Made by a program: the position numbers and the translations under genes. This document shows, one piece after another, positions 38,459 through 48,950 of a DNA stretch of 64,000 nt. The notes below the pieces were generated by a model. The model made no database searches. It was not told where the DNA came from and was given only the letters and a program-made list of their open reading frames with translations. The number at the start of each line of letters is the position of its first letter. The first letter of the stretch is position 1. Source of the stretch: Hoeflea algicola (GTDB lineage Bacteria; Pseudomonadota; Alphaproteobacteria; Rhizobiales; Rhizobiaceae); assembly GCF_026619415.1 (NCBI RefSeq), contig NZ_JAOVZR010000001.1:4324501-4388500 (forward strand), in the 5' to 3' direction.

Positions 38459-39331
38459 TTACCGGTCTGACTTGTTGTAAAAGTCGCCGAGCGCATCGCC
38501 GAGCAGGTTCAATCCGAAAATGACCGCCGTGACAGCGGTGCCAGCGGTCACGGCAAGGGCTGGTTGGATGGACAGGTAACTTTGCGCATCGCGCAACATC
38601 GACCCGAATGAAGGGGCCGGCGGTTGAACTCCCAGCCCGAGATAGGAAAGTGCTGCTTCCCACATGATTGCCTGGGCGCCGTCAAAGCTGGCGATGATGA
38701 TCAGCGGCCCCACCAGATTGGGCAGCACTTCGCTAACCAGAATGCGGGTCTCTCCCGCGCCGAGACCACGCGCCGCTTGAACGAACTCCCGGTCCCTCAG
38801 TTGAATGGCAACACTTCGTGAGACGCGCGCGAAATCCGGGATGGCGGCCAGTCCAACGGCGATCATCGCATTGGTAAGAGACGGGCTTATCAGCGCGACG
38901 ATAACGATCGCCACCAGGATGGTCGGGAATCCCTGCAGCACTTCCGTCACCCGGGAAACCACCAGGTCGGCCCAGCCTCCAAGACCACCGCCAATCAAGC
39001 CGATGGCTGTGCCAAACACGCCACCAATCAGCACAACGATGATGAAGGCCTGTGCAGCAACTCTGGTCGAGCCCAGCAACCGGCTGAATACATCGCGCCC
39101 CAGTGGATCGGTGCCCAGAAAATGCTCGGCGCTCGGACCTTGCAAGGCAGCGAGCAGATTCGTATCCGTCATCGAATGGGGTGCGAGCCAAGGCCCGAAA
39201 ATAGCGGCCAGCAGGAAAAGGCTGACCAGCGCCAAAGCGAGAGGCGCTCGCCTGATCAGAAACCCAAGGACGGCGAACCGGTTGCGGCGAGGCACGGGCT
39301 CCGTGCGTGCTGTTTCAGCCAGGTCAGTCAT
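38459..39331 (-). CDS. Dpp/Opp-type ABC transporter permease 1C
   Basis: The 290-residue DppC-like permease begins with a cytoplasmic tail, then a first helix APLALALVSLFLLAAIFGPW and the family motif HFLGTDPLGRDVFSRLLGSTR. The EAA-type loop is FVQAARGLGAGETRILVSEVLPN, followed by ALSYLGLGVQPPAPSFGSML. ATG 39331 overlaps the upstream permease by 8 bp. It is the final gene of the first importer operon. Confidence 0.92.
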   Translation of the reverse strand: MTDLAETARTEPVPRRNRFAVLGFLIRRAPLALALVSLFLLAAIFGPWLAPHSMTDTNLLAALQGPSAEHFLGTDPLGRDVFSRLLGSTRVAAQAFIIVVLIGGVFGTAIGLIGGGLGGWADLVVSRVTEVLQGFPTILVAIVIVALISPSLTNAMIAVGLAAIPDFARVSRSVAIQLRDREFVQAARGLGAGETRILVSEVLPNLVGPLIIIASFDGAQAIMWEAALSYLGLGVQPPAPSFGSMLRDAQSYLSIQPALAVTAGTAVTAVIFGLNLLGDALGDFYNKSDR

Positions 39332-40271
39332 TCGTCCGGATCCTCGGGTCGATGAATGCATAGGTCAGATCGATGAGCAGATTGACCAGCACATAGCCGC
39401 TTGCCGCAATCAGGACGACGCCCTGAATCACCGGGTAGTCGCGATTGAGCACCGCATTCATGCCCAACCGCCCAAGCCCGGGAATTGAAAAGACGATTTC
39501 GATGACGATCGCGCCGGAGATCAGGACCCCCAGTTGCAGACCGAGATAGGTCATCGTTGTAATTAAGGTATTGGGGGCCACATGGTGCATCAGAATGCGG
39601 CCTGGCGAAACGCCTTTTGCGCGGGCGGTGTCGACGTAATCCTCTTGCAGGACTGCCACCGCGGTGACCCGGACAAAGCGGACGATCGAGGGAATGAGAT
39701 AAATCGCCAAGGTCACCGTTGGCAGGATCAATGAGCGGATGTTTTCGCCGATATCGCGCGAAACCGGTACGAAGCCGCCGGAGGGCAGAAGTCCCAGCAT
39801 CACGGAAAAAATGGTGATCAACATCAGTCCCACCCAAAAGCCTGGCACTGAAATCCCCAGCGTTACCAATGAAGCCGCCGGACGCGCCCACCACTTGTTG
39901 GCATGTTGTGCCAGCAGCAACCCCAGGGGAATGGCAACAACAATGGCCAGGGTCAGACTGGCCAGCGCCAGTTCAAGGGTTGGCGGGAGCGCAGCAAGAA
40001 CCAGATCGTTGACAGGTTTGAAACTCAGGTTCGAAGTGCCAAGGTCGCCTTGAGCCGTTTGTCCGAGCCAGATCGCAAACCGTATTGGCAACGGCTGATC
40101 CAGGCCCAGTTGGTGGGTGACTGCTGCGATGCGCTCTGGCGTGGCCTGATTGCCCAGCAATACAGCCGCGGGGTTTCCCGGGGCTAGAGCGGTGGCAAAA
40201 AAGGCCAGCGCGCAAACACCCAGAAGCGTCACAAGGCCACCGGTCAACCGCCCAAGTAGATAGCCTAACAT
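39324..40271 (-). CDS. Dpp/Opp-type ABC transporter permease 1B
   Basis: The 315-residue DppB-like permease has the N-terminal helix LVTLLGVCALAFFATALAPGNPA, the YVDTARAKGVSPGRILMHHV loop and the C-terminal DYPVIQGVVLIAASGYVLVN and DPRIRTND. It follows the binding-protein gene, from which it is separated by a hairpin. Confidence 0.92.
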   Translation of the reverse strand: MLGYLLGRLTGGLVTLLGVCALAFFATALAPGNPAAVLLGNQATPERIAAVTHQLGLDQPLPIRFAIWLGQTAQGDLGTSNLSFKPVNDLVLAALPPTLELALASLTLAIVVAIPLGLLLAQHANKWWARPAASLVTLGISVPGFWVGLMLITIFSVMLGLLPSGGFVPVSRDIGENIRSLILPTVTLAIYLIPSIVRFVRVTAVAVLQEDYVDTARAKGVSPGRILMHHVAPNTLITTMTYLGLQLGVLISGAIVIEIVFSIPGLGRLGMNAVLNRDYPVIQGVVLIAASGYVLVNLLIDLTYAFIDPRIRTND

Positions 40272-40287
40272 TGTACATTTCCATTCG

Positions 40288-40318
40288 GCACGTAGTGGCC
40301 CGCCTGGCCACTACGTGC
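40288..40318 (-). repeat. Intercistronic hairpin after binding-protein gene
   Basis: A perfect 13-bp stem GCACGTAGTGGCC/GGCCACTACGTGC with a 5-nt loop sits between the binding-protein stop and the permease start, with no T-run on the coding strand. Confidence 0.65.
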
Positions 40319-40334
40319 GTTTTTCTGGGATGAT

Positions 40335-41912
40335 TTACGGCTCGATTTGCGTGTAATCATCAATACCGCTCGGCCCGATGACAAGCGCCTTTGCGGCATC
40401 CGTACCCAGGAAGAACAACGGCAGATGGTCGACCGTAATCTGGGGCATTTCTTCGAGTATCAATTCCTGCAGCTCGTGATAGAGTTCCACCTGCTTGTCA
40501 GGGTCCAACTCCGCCGCCGCACGGGCAACCAGATCGGCGTAACCATCCGGGTTCCACTGGTTGACGTTGCTCGCTGGCGCCAGGTTCGGCGAATTGAACA
40601 TGCTGGCAGGATCTTCAGGGCCGGTATTGAAGTTGTCGGTCGTGATGTCGTAGTCCGGGTTGGTCAATACACGATCGAGCCAAACGGTAACTTCCAGCTC
40701 ACGTACAGTGACCTTGTGTCCAATGCGGTTAAGCGCGTCCTGCATGATCAGCGCCATCGACTTCAAGGCATCAAAGCCCTGAATGGTCAGGATTTCCATC
40801 TCCAGCGGTTTATCTGCCGTAAAGCCGGCCTCGGCGAGCAGCTCTGCGGTCTTGTCCAGGTCAAACGGATAACGCTCTGCTGACCCTTCGAGATAGGTGG
40901 CCATTTCGGGCGGTACCGGATTGATGGTGGGGCGCGCAAACCCGAACCAGACTGTCTTGGCGTAGCTTTCACGGTCAAAGGCATGAGCCAGCGCCTGACG
41001 CACACGCTTGTCGCTGAAGGGTGCGCGCGCAGTGTTGATGTTGAAGTTCTCGTACAGGATGTAGGGCTTCGTCTGGATGACGTTGATACCAGCAACACTT
41101 TGTGCCTGCACCACGTCCTTGCCCTCGACCAGGGCCACCATCTGCAGAGTGCCATCCTGCAGCCCGGCCAGGCGTGCTTGAGAGTCAGGAACAATCCGCC
41201 ATTCGATAGCTGCGAGCTTAGGGAACCCTGCCTTGCGATAGCCGTCGTATTTCTCGACGCGAATTTTGTCCCCCGGAGACCAATTGGCAAATTTGAACGG
41301 GCCGGTGCCAACGGGTTCGGTTGTGATCGTACCGATTGTGGCCTCGTTTACGATCTGGATCACTGCAAGGTTTGCAAGAATGCCAGGGACCGGATTGGCA
41401 AGCGTCAAGGTCACGCTCAAATCATCAGGAGTGTCGACATTGGTCACTGCAGTCAGTTGCGGCGCGAACGGGCTTCCAACCTCGGTATCCTGAACGCGGG
41501 CGATTGAATAGGCCACATCTGCAGAGGTGAAAGGCGTGCCATTGTGCCAGGTCACACCGCTGCGCAACTTGAGGGCAACGGTCAGACCGTCACTTGAGAT
41601 ATCCCAGGATTCAGCCAGCATGGGATCGGCGGAAAGCGTATCGGGATTGATAAAGACCAGCGCCTCGAACACCGCTGACCGGATTGTGTGACGGAAGACG
41701 TCATTGGGCGACATTTGAGGGTCAAGCGTCGGAATATCACTGGAAATTCCAACTATCAGGTCACCGCTTTCCTGAGCAAATGCGCCAGAAGCGCCGCCCA
41801 GCATCGCGGGCATCACAGTCATCGCAGTTGCGGCGCCAAACAGCCGCAGGAATTCCTTGCGGTTGACCTTGAACCCACTGACGGGGCCCAGATTATCATT
41901 TTTGTCAGTCAT
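40335..41912 (-). CDS. Dpp/Opp-type ABC transporter 1, substrate-binding protein
   Basis: The 525-residue binding protein is of family 5 (peptide, nickel or oligosaccharide type). A long N-region with NRKEFLRLFGAATAMTVMPA suggests a Tat-like signal with RK in place of RR, cleaved near AFA-QE. Family segments include IPTLDPQMSPNDVFRHTIRS, MLAESWDISSDGLTVALKLR, GVTWHNGTPFTSADV and ARAPFSDKRVRQALAHAFDR. It has its own promoter with a GTATAC operator. The ligand is probably not a simple peptide given the sugar enzymes nearby. Confidence 0.88.
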   Translation of the reverse strand: MTDKNDNLGPVSGFKVNRKEFLRLFGAATAMTVMPAMLGGASGAFAQESGDLIVGISSDIPTLDPQMSPNDVFRHTIRSAVFEALVFINPDTLSADPMLAESWDISSDGLTVALKLRSGVTWHNGTPFTSADVAYSIARVQDTEVGSPFAPQLTAVTNVDTPDDLSVTLTLANPVPGILANLAVIQIVNEATIGTITTEPVGTGPFKFANWSPGDKIRVEKYDGYRKAGFPKLAAIEWRIVPDSQARLAGLQDGTLQMVALVEGKDVVQAQSVAGINVIQTKPYILYENFNINTARAPFSDKRVRQALAHAFDRESYAKTVWFGFARPTINPVPPEMATYLEGSAERYPFDLDKTAELLAEAGFTADKPLEMEILTIQGFDALKSMALIMQDALNRIGHKVTVRELEVTVWLDRVLTNPDYDITTDNFNTGPEDPASMFNSPNLAPASNVNQWNPDGYADLVARAAAELDPDKQVELYHELQELILEEMPQITVDHLPLFFLGTDAAKALVIGPSGIDDYTQIEP

Positions 41913-41941
41913 AATAGCTCCCTCCCAAAACGCTAATTTAG

Positions 41942-41972
41942 TAGATGGTATACTTTATACTGAACCAGTCAA
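41942..41972 (-). promoter_or_regulatory. Promoter with GTATAC operator before binding-protein gene
   Basis: On the minus strand TTGACT (41972-41967) is followed by AGTATAAAGTATACCATC. The element TAGATGGTATACTTTATA (41942-41959, plus strand) resembles the palindromes at 45499 and 54150 (GGTATAC core). It overlaps the presumed -10 region. It is the weakest member of the set. Confidence 0.5.
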
Positions 41973-42993
41973 GATGGTTGTTTTTCACCTTGGTCAGCCT
42001 TGGCAGGAGCGATTAACGGGAAATGGCAGGCTACCAAATGGTCTGTTCCGCCAGATTCCAGGGCAGGTTCAACTTCGCCACATTTGGGCTGCGCATATGG
42101 GCAGCGGGTGTGGAACCGGCACCCCGATGGGGGCGAGGAAGGGTCGGGAATATCCCCGGTTAACACAATTCTCTTGCGCGACAAATGGGCATCGGGATCG
42201 GGCAGTGGCACCGCCGAAAACAGCGCTTCGGAATAGGGGTGCATGGGCGCCTCGTAAAAGGCATCCGCCGGTGCCACCTCCACCAGTTTGCCCAGATACA
42301 TGACGGCGACCCGATCAGCCATATGACGGATGACTCCCAAATCATGGGAAATGAACAAAAGGGTGAGGTCGAGTTGGGCCTGCAGTTCTTTCAGCAAATT
42401 GAGCAGCTCGGCCTGAACCGACACATCCAGCGCCGATACCGGTTCGTCCGCGACGATGAACTTGGGATCAAGAGCCAATGCGCGGGCGATCCCGACCCGT
42501 TGACGTTGTCCGCCGGACAGATCTCGGGGCATTCTGTCAAAGAAAGATGCCGGCAAACCGACCCGCTCGAGCAATTTTTGCGCGCGCTGTTTACGCTCTT
42601 CACGGTCAGCGCCGATGCCATGCAATTTCAAAGCGCCGGTTAGGGTGGCGCCGATTTTCTTGCGTGGATTGAGGCTGGCATAAGGGTCTTGAAAGATCAG
42701 TTGCAGACGGCGGCGCAAATACCTTAGCCGGGCCATCGGCGTGTGGGTGATGTCCAGCCCTTCAAATTCGATTTGCCCCGTGCTGGGCTCCAGCAGGCGG
42801 ATAACGCAGCGGCCGAGAGTGGACTTTCCGCAGCCGGATTCGCCGACAAGGCCCAAAGTTTCGCCTTGCGCAATTTCGAACGAAACGCCATCGACGGCAT
42901 AGACACGGGATTTTGCACCGAACAGGCTCTTCCGGCGTTCAAAGTGCTTTGTCAGCGCTTCAACTTTCAGAAACGGTCCACCATCCCGGGCGC

Positions 42994-42997
<4 letters not shown>
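41969..42997 (-). CDS. Dpp/Opp-type ABC transporter 1, ATP-binding protein F
   Basis: This 342-residue ATPase has Walker [29 protein letters not shown], Walker [15 protein letters not shown] and the C-terminal oligopeptide-transporter domain with [15 protein letters not shown]. Cysteines there match the iron-sulfur-type motif of DppD/DppF. It overlaps the upstream ATPase gene as ATGA. Confidence 0.93.
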
Positions 42998-44016
<1,019 letters not shown>

Positions 44017-44214
44017 TTCCTCACCTCTGATCGTCCGTAAGCCCGCATAGTGTTGATGGAGAAAAGCAGCGTAGCGAACGGGGTATCGAAATCCATCGGA
44101 TGTATTGGCGCGCGTTTTCGGTATCTCCAAGGCTAGCGCTATTCGAGCTGCTGGCGGCGACCGCCAATTGTTCATTCAGGTCGATTTGGGTCGTCTTGGA
44201 ATTCTCCGCTCAGA

Positions 44215-45387
44215 CTATTTGGTGGGCGACGAGAACAGCGTCTTGCCACCAACCCTGATTTCCACGTCGACGGCATATTGCTTCAAGGTAGCGGTGTTGA
44301 TCTCCATGCCCAGGCCAGGCGCATCCGGGGCTCTGATTTCGCCATTCTCGTCTGGCTCGATGTGATTGACCGTCAGATCTGCTGCCAACTGTTGCAGGGT
44401 AGTTGGATATTCGCAGATCTTGTGGTTTTCCAAACCCGCAAAGGGTTGCAGGGAGGCGCTCAATGCCAGGTTGGATGTGAAAGTGTGATTTATGTAGGTT
44501 ACGCCGCGCTGATCGGCATAGTCGGCAACCAATTTGGCCGGCCAGAGTCCGCCAATGCGGCCGCAATCAATCTGAATGTAGCCAACTTTGCCAAAGTCGA
44601 TCAGGTGCTCTGCCATATGCCGGTTATGTGCGGCTTCGCCACCAGCGATTTTCACGGTTTGCGCTTTGGCGACGAGCCCGGCATAAGCACGCAATGCTGA
44701 GCCGCCGAACGGTTCCTCAAAGAATGTCACGCGATTGCGTTCCATTGCATCGAGCCGCAATGCCGCCGCGTCGACGTCCTCGCCGAATATCTGACCAGCA
44801 TCAACCAACAAAATCCCGTCTGTGCCCAATCCCTCACGGGCTGCGTCCAGATGCGCGACATCGCCTTCCAGCGAGTCGCCAAAGGGGGCCCATCCGAATT
44901 TTGCGGCTTTGAACCCGCGTCCGCGCATGGCCACTGCGGTCTCCAGGGTTTCCTGAGCAGTAGCGCCGAAAAGCACGGAAGCGTAGGGGGTCTTTGGGTG
45001 GTTTTCGGAATAGCCCAGTAACTGCCAGGCCGGTTGAGATCGCGCGCGCCCGAGCAAATCCCACAGCGCCATTTCAATGCCCGACCACGTGTGCGCGGCT
45101 TGCAGAAGGTCCATGCTGTTGTAAGCCAAAAGGTCGGCGATGCGTTTTATATCCTCGGCGTCATCAAGGGACTGGCCGAGCACCGAATCCGAAACCGGAC
45201 GGCAGGCGCCATGCGACATCGGCGTCACAAATGCAGCGATCGAAGGTAATGGTGATGCTTCACACTCTCCCCAGCCCACATGCCCCCCGGCAGTCACCCG
45301 TACGATCAGGGCATCCTGACTGCCATCAGCGGCGGTGGTGACCTCGGGCATAGCCAGGTAGAAAAAATCCACACTCTCGATCTTCAT
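44215..45387 (-). CDS. Enolase-superfamily enzyme (mandelate racemase/muconate lactonising group)
   Basis: The 390-residue protein has the capping domain (1-130) and barrel of the superfamily. Putative catalytic and metal residues are K163 (KAAKFGW), D196 (LLVDAGQ), E224/E225 (FFEEPFGG), E251 (AGGEA), D274 (QIDCGRIGG) and H301 (NHTF). Members abstract a proton next to a carboxylate, so a sugar-acid dehydratase or racemase is likely. It heads the first Dpp/Opp operon behind a promoter with a GTATAC operator. With the SDR and epimerase it suggests sugar-acid or glycoside catabolism; the exact substrate cannot be read from sequence. Confidence 0.85.
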   Translation of the reverse strand: MKIESVDFFYLAMPEVTTAADGSQDALIVRVTAGGHVGWGECEASPLPSIAAFVTPMSHGACRPVSDSVLGQSLDDAEDIKRIADLLAYNSMDLLQAAHTWSGIEMALWDLLGRARSQPAWQLLGYSENHPKTPYASVLFGATAQETLETAVAMRGRGFKAAKFGWAPFGDSLEGDVAHLDAAREGLGTDGILLVDAGQIFGEDVDAAALRLDAMERNRVTFFEEPFGGSALRAYAGLVAKAQTVKIAGGEAAHNRHMAEHLIDFGKVGYIQIDCGRIGGLWPAKLVADYADQRGVTYINHTFTSNLALSASLQPFAGLENHKICEYPTTLQQLAADLTVNHIEPDENGEIRAPDAPGLGMEINTATLKQYAVDVEIRVGGKTLFSSPTK

Positions 45388-45496
45388 GGTTCCTGCCTTC
45401 TTGTTCTTGCTTGGCTCGTTTTGAACCCCGGGACTTCAAATTGCGGCATTGATGCATCGGCCCCTTATGGAGTTCATTCGATGGTTTTCGTCTTAT

Positions 45497-45525
45497 TGCA
45501 TACGATATACCAAAATGGGTCGCAA
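45497..45525 (-). promoter_or_regulatory. Promoter with GTATAC-type operator before enolase-type gene
   Basis: On the minus strand TTGCGA (45525-45520) and TATGCA (45502-45497) are 17 bp apart. The spacer holds the operator CATACGATATACCAAAAT (plus strand 45499-45516), which matches the 54150 site at 15 of 18 positions. Repression by blocking polymerase is implied. Confidence 0.6.
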
Positions 45526-45612
45526 GCTTTAGACGAGATCAGCAACAGGATTTATCGTGGGCAGAGATACAGAATCCAGGTTTTCACGGGTAAACTACGC
45601 AAACCTGGCAGA

Positions 45613-46530
45613 TCAGGTCTGATTGAGGGGTAGATCTGTGCGCACCTCGAAACGACAAGAAACGCTGAGGTCCTGTCCGGGCGCGAGCAAATGCACCCCC
45701 TTGTTGACTACACCACGTTCCAAATCGTCGAATGCGCAAGGCGCGTTGGTTTGCGGCTCAAGGCAAAATACCGGGGCGCCGTTCGGCGGTACATGAAACA
45801 TCAAGTGATTCATCAAAGGATCGCCCCTCATGCGCAACAGAATTCCCGCGTCTGGCCAGAGGACTTCCGCCACGCCATTCCAGTCAGTGAAGCATTTGTT
45901 CTGATAGATGGTTGGCGGCGCGTTCCAGTCGCCAAAATCCGTGTCATCTTCCGGTGCTGTGAGGGTTGTGGCATGGCCTTCGGCGTCCTCCGCCCAGTAC
46001 CAACCGGCGCTAAATCTCACCATTGCCCCCCGATGACGCGGAAACCAGGGATGCAGACCGCAACTGAACGGCATTGTCCGCTCACTCCGGTTTTCAACCG
46101 CCAGTTCAACTGTCAGAGTGTGCGGCGTTAGCGCGAACGTCTGACGTGCGGCAAACAAATAGACGTCATCGACCGTCGCGTCCTCCAGCACCAAATCAAC
46201 CCGAGAGGCGTCGTGCCGCGCAACACGCCACGGAAGCTGCCAGCCTGATCCGTGGTAGTTCAGGCGCGTATCCGGCATGTTGGGGGAGATTGAGTATCTG
46301 GCGCCGTCAAATCGAAACGCATTGTCGCGAATGCTGTTGGCGAACGGAACCATTGGAAACATACCGGAATGGAGCGCGTGCGGGGCGGCACCTTCCGGCG
46401 CAGCCAGCGGCCGCATCAAATCGAACGGGCCGGGGCCCGAGTCTAACCGAAATGAGGAAACCGAACCGCCGAGTTCCGGGCGCAAATCCAGGCTCAGATC
46501 ACCGGCCGCAATGCGCACAGGCGCGCTCAC
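45613..46530 (-). CDS. Aldose 1-epimerase-family protein
   Basis: The 305-residue protein has the galactose-mutarotase fold landmarks: RLNYHGSGWQLPW with a catalytic-type His, FSCGLHPWFPR with the second His, and DWNGVAEVLWPDAG, with a late FCLEPQTNAP carrying the expected Glu. It interconverts sugar anomers in the cytoplasm. GTG 46530 overlaps, as GTGA, the stop of a small ORF, so the two are probably co-translated. Its presence shows that a reducing sugar is part of the pathway. Confidence 0.85.
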   Translation of the reverse strand: MSAPVRIAAGDLSLDLRPELGGSVSSFRLDSGPGPFDLMRPLAAPEGAAPHALHSGMFPMVPFANSIRDNAFRFDGARYSISPNMPDTRLNYHGSGWQLPWRVARHDASRVDLVLEDATVDDVYLFAARQTFALTPHTLTVELAVENRSERTMPFSCGLHPWFPRHRGAMVRFSAGWYWAEDAEGHATTLTAPEDDTDFGDWNAPPTIYQNKCFTDWNGVAEVLWPDAGILLRMRGDPLMNHLMFHVPPNGAPVFCLEPQTNAPCAFDDLERGVVNKGVHLLAPGQDLSVSCRFEVRTDLPLNQT

Positions 46531-46628
46531 TTGCCGCTCAACACGGTCTGCAGATCTTTCGCCAGTTCGGTGGCTTTATTCCAGCCATAACCGATTGGAA
46601 CAAGCAATACTCTTGATTGGATACTCAT
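46527..46628 (-). CDS. Small ORF of 33 codons, unknown function
   Basis: I see a 33-residue frame beginning MSIQSRVLLVPIGYGWNKAT and ending LQTVLSGK. GGAAGAG lies a few bases before its ATG, it begins 11 bp after the SDR stop, and its TGA overlaps the epimerase GTG. This arrangement strongly suggests translation. The protein has a hydrophobic N-terminal stretch and an amphipathic second half. I recognise no family. It could be a leader for coupling, a functional micro-protein, or a remnant of a larger gene. Confidence 0.5.
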   Translation of the reverse strand: MSIQSRVLLVPIGYGWNKATELAKDLQTVLSGK

Positions 46629-46639
46629 GGCTCTTCCAA

Positions 46640-47440
46640 TCAGAATGTGGCAGAGACGCCGCCATCAACCAGCAAGACCTGACCCGTGACGTAGCGGCAA
46701 TCATCGCCGCAAAAGAAAGCTGCCGCAGCGGCAATATCAGCGGGGTCAGCTGCACGGCGCAATGGAATGCGCCCGTACTTGATATAGATATCCTGGAACC
46801 AGTCTGTCTGATGTTCGTGGCCACTGCCATCGGGCAGCAACGCCATGCGCGTGTCGACAAAACCGGGGCAAATACAGTTGACCAATATGCCGTCTGAGGC
46901 AAGATCGACCGCCAACCCGCGCGTCATGTTGACCACACCGCCCTTTGCCGTCGAATAAGGCAATGTATCCTCGGCGCCGCGGATCCCCAGAATCGAGGCG
47001 ATGTTGACCACGCGGCCAGTCTTCGATTTTCGCAGCATTTCCAGCAATCCCAGAGTCACCCACAGGGCGGCGTTCTGGTTGACCGCTTGCACCTGATCAT
47101 AACGTGATCGCGTCAGCTCGGCGATCGGTGTCGCATCAAGGATGGAAGCGTTGTTGACCAGAATATCCAGCTGATCCCAGCGATCAGCCACCGCTGTTTG
47201 CATTCTGGCCAAGTCATTTTCGTCGGTGATGTCTGCAACTATTGCCAGCACGTCATGTCCGTCTGCGGCAAGCGTAGCCGTCGCTTCCTCCAGTTCTTCG
47301 TGATCACGATCAACCAGTGCGACGCTCGCGCCCATCCGTGCAAGATGTGTGGCAATGGCCTGTCCGATACCACGTGCAGCACCTGTCACAAGTGCAACAC
47401 GCCCGGAAAGCGCCTCGGATTTTTGCAGCGTATCCGCCAT
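46640..47440 (-). CDS. Short-chain dehydrogenase/reductase
   Basis: The 266-residue oxidoreductase has TGAARGIG (20-27), NNAS, and the active-site Ser and Tyr-Lys in NIASILGIRGAEDTLPYSTAK. The C-terminus YVTGQVLLVDGGVSATF is typical. It lies just after the regulator gene in the same direction and ahead of the small ORF and epimerase. A sugar or sugar-lactone dehydrogenase is the likely role. Confidence 0.88.
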   Translation of the reverse strand: MADTLQKSEALSGRVALVTGAARGIGQAIATHLARMGASVALVDRDHEELEEATATLAADGHDVLAIVADITDENDLARMQTAVADRWDQLDILVNNASILDATPIAELTRSRYDQVQAVNQNAALWVTLGLLEMLRKSKTGRVVNIASILGIRGAEDTLPYSTAKGGVVNMTRGLAVDLASDGILVNCICPGFVDTRMALLPDGSGHEHQTDWFQDIYIKYGRIPLRRAADPADIAAAAAFFCGDDCRYVTGQVLLVDGGVSATF

Positions 47441-47454
47441 CGACTACCAGCCTT

Positions 47455-48141
47455 TCAGCTCTTCATTCGTGGCCGTTCCAACGGCGTCGAATAGTGTTGA
47501 GTGAGTACGGATTCGACGTCTTTGACGTCTCCTTCGCGCAGGAATTTGATAAGGGTCTCGTGCAGCGCGACTTCACCCGTGCGATCAAACGCATCATTCC
47601 AGTCGCGGCAAAAGACGATCAGCATGTGTTGAGCCAGACCTTCCCAGATCTGGGCAGCGAGGCTCTTTTCAGAATAGCGCATGATTGTCCGGTGGAATTC
47701 CAGATCGATCGACCCCAACTCGACTGGATCACCGGAATTCGACAAGGACGCCATACCGGCCACAATCCGTTCAAGATCGGTGATCAGTGCAGAATTGTCT
47801 GCGCCTTCCTTCATGAGTTGCCGCAGCACGATTTTTTCGATGCTGAGGCGCAGCTCCATCAGTTCCTCCAGCCGCTCCGGTCCGTAGTCAGCGATGCGCA
47901 GTCCGCGGGAAGCCCCACCAACTAGAATACCGCGCAGATTGAGTTTCTGCATCGCTTCGCGGGCAGGGACCCTGCTGACTTTCAACGCTGACGCCAATTC
48001 GGCCTCGGTGATCCGTTCTCCTGCGACCTTGTCGCCACGGGCGATCGCCATGATCAAGCGGTCCTCGACTTCTTCCGCCGTCGACTTGGGGCGGGTGATC
48101 GGTGACAGAGCACCGGAACCTCTCTCAGTTGAAATGGGCAT
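47455..48141 (-). CDS. GntR-family regulator, FadR/FCD subfamily
   Basis: The 228-residue regulator has an N-terminal winged helix (AEEVEDRLIMAIARGDKVAG, ITEAELASALKVSRVPAREA) and an all-helical FCD domain whose metal-binding positions appear as the Asp and His of IDLEFHRTIM and His in ALHETLIKFL. FadR-type GntR proteins commonly bind GTATAC-centred palindromes. Three such sites lie at 41942, 45499 and 54150, each at a promoter of the two importer operons, so this is the probable repressor of the whole locus. The ligand is likely an organic or sugar acid. Confidence 0.9.
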   Translation of the reverse strand: MPISTERGSGALSPITRPKSTAEEVEDRLIMAIARGDKVAGERITEAELASALKVSRVPAREAMQKLNLRGILVGGASRGLRIADYGPERLEELMELRLSIEKIVLRQLMKEGADNSALITDLERIVAGMASLSNSGDPVELGSIDLEFHRTIMRYSEKSLAAQIWEGLAQHMLIVFCRDWNDAFDRTGEVALHETLIKFLREGDVKDVESVLTQHYSTPLERPRMKS

Positions 48142-48155
48142 TACTAGTCCTTGTC

Positions 48156-48950
48156 TTAAGTGTTCGCCGCCGATCGGCGTGAATGGTCTGGAATGGCTGC
48201 CAGTAGCGATCGTGTATAGGCATCTTCGGGGTTATCAAAAACGACCTTTGTAGGGCCTTGTTCGACAATCTCACCCAGATACATCACGAGCACCCGACTA
48301 GACAGGTAGTGTACTACACGTAGATCGTGTGAAATGAACATCAGACTCAAGTCCAACTTTTCCTGCAAGTCGATCAGCAATTGCAGGACTTGCGCTTGCA
48401 CAGAGACATCCAGACCGGACACGATTTCGTCGCAGATCAGGATTTTCGGCTCCAGCATCAGCGCGCGTGCCAAATTCACCCTTTGCCGTTGGCCTCCCGA
48501 GAGTTGGCTCGGCATGCGACGGGCCATGTCGGGATGCAGACCCACCATCTCCAGCATATGCGCCACCCGGTCGACGCGCTCCCGAGGGATTCCGATCCGG
48601 TGGATTATCAATGGCTCGGCCAGGGCATCGCCAATCCGCATTGTCGGGCAGAGGGCTGTAAACGGGTCCTGGAAAACATACTGGACATGACGGCGCAGCG
48701 CCTTCCAGTCAGCCCGGGTTCGCACTTCCTTCCCTTCGTAAATCACGCTGCCTGACGTCGAGGGTTCAATGCCGATCATGATCCGTGAGATCGTCGATTT
48801 TCCGCACCCGCTTTCGCCAACAAGTCCGACTATTTCACCAGGGTGTATGTTGATGCTGACGTTTCGCACGGCCTGAATTTTCTGAGTCTTGCCTTCCCGT
48901 GTGGTTGTGAACACCTTGACGACATTGCGGGCTTCAAGCAGCGCATTCAT
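48156..48950 (-). CDS. Dpp/Opp-type ABC transporter 2, ATP-binding protein F
   Basis: The 264-residue ATPase has Walker [41 protein letters not shown] (Ile-Val in place of Pro-Thr/Ser after the Walker B Glu) and SHDLRVVHYLSSR. It is shorter than its counterpart in importer 1 because it lacks most of the C-terminal cysteine domain. ATG 48950 overlaps the preceding stop as ATGA. It is the last gene of the second importer operon. Confidence 0.92.
   Translation of the reverse strand: MNALLEARNVVKVFTTTREGKTQKIQAVRNVSINIHPGEIVGLVGESGCGKSTISRIMIGIEPSTSGSVIYEGKEVRTRADWKALRRHVQYVFQDPFTALCPTMRIGDALAEPLIIHRIGIPRERVDRVAHMLEMVGLHPDMARRMPSQLSGGQRQRVNLARALMLEPKILICDEIVSGLDVSVQAQVLQLLIDLQEKLDLSLMFISHDLRVVHYLSSRVLVMYLGEIVEQGPTKVVFDNPEDAYTRSLLAAIPDHSRRSAANT

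Noticed and set aside
44017..44175. Possible N-terminal extension of the DppD-type ATPase
   Set aside because: The extra residues do not resemble the family and the start at 44016 has a good ribosome binding site.
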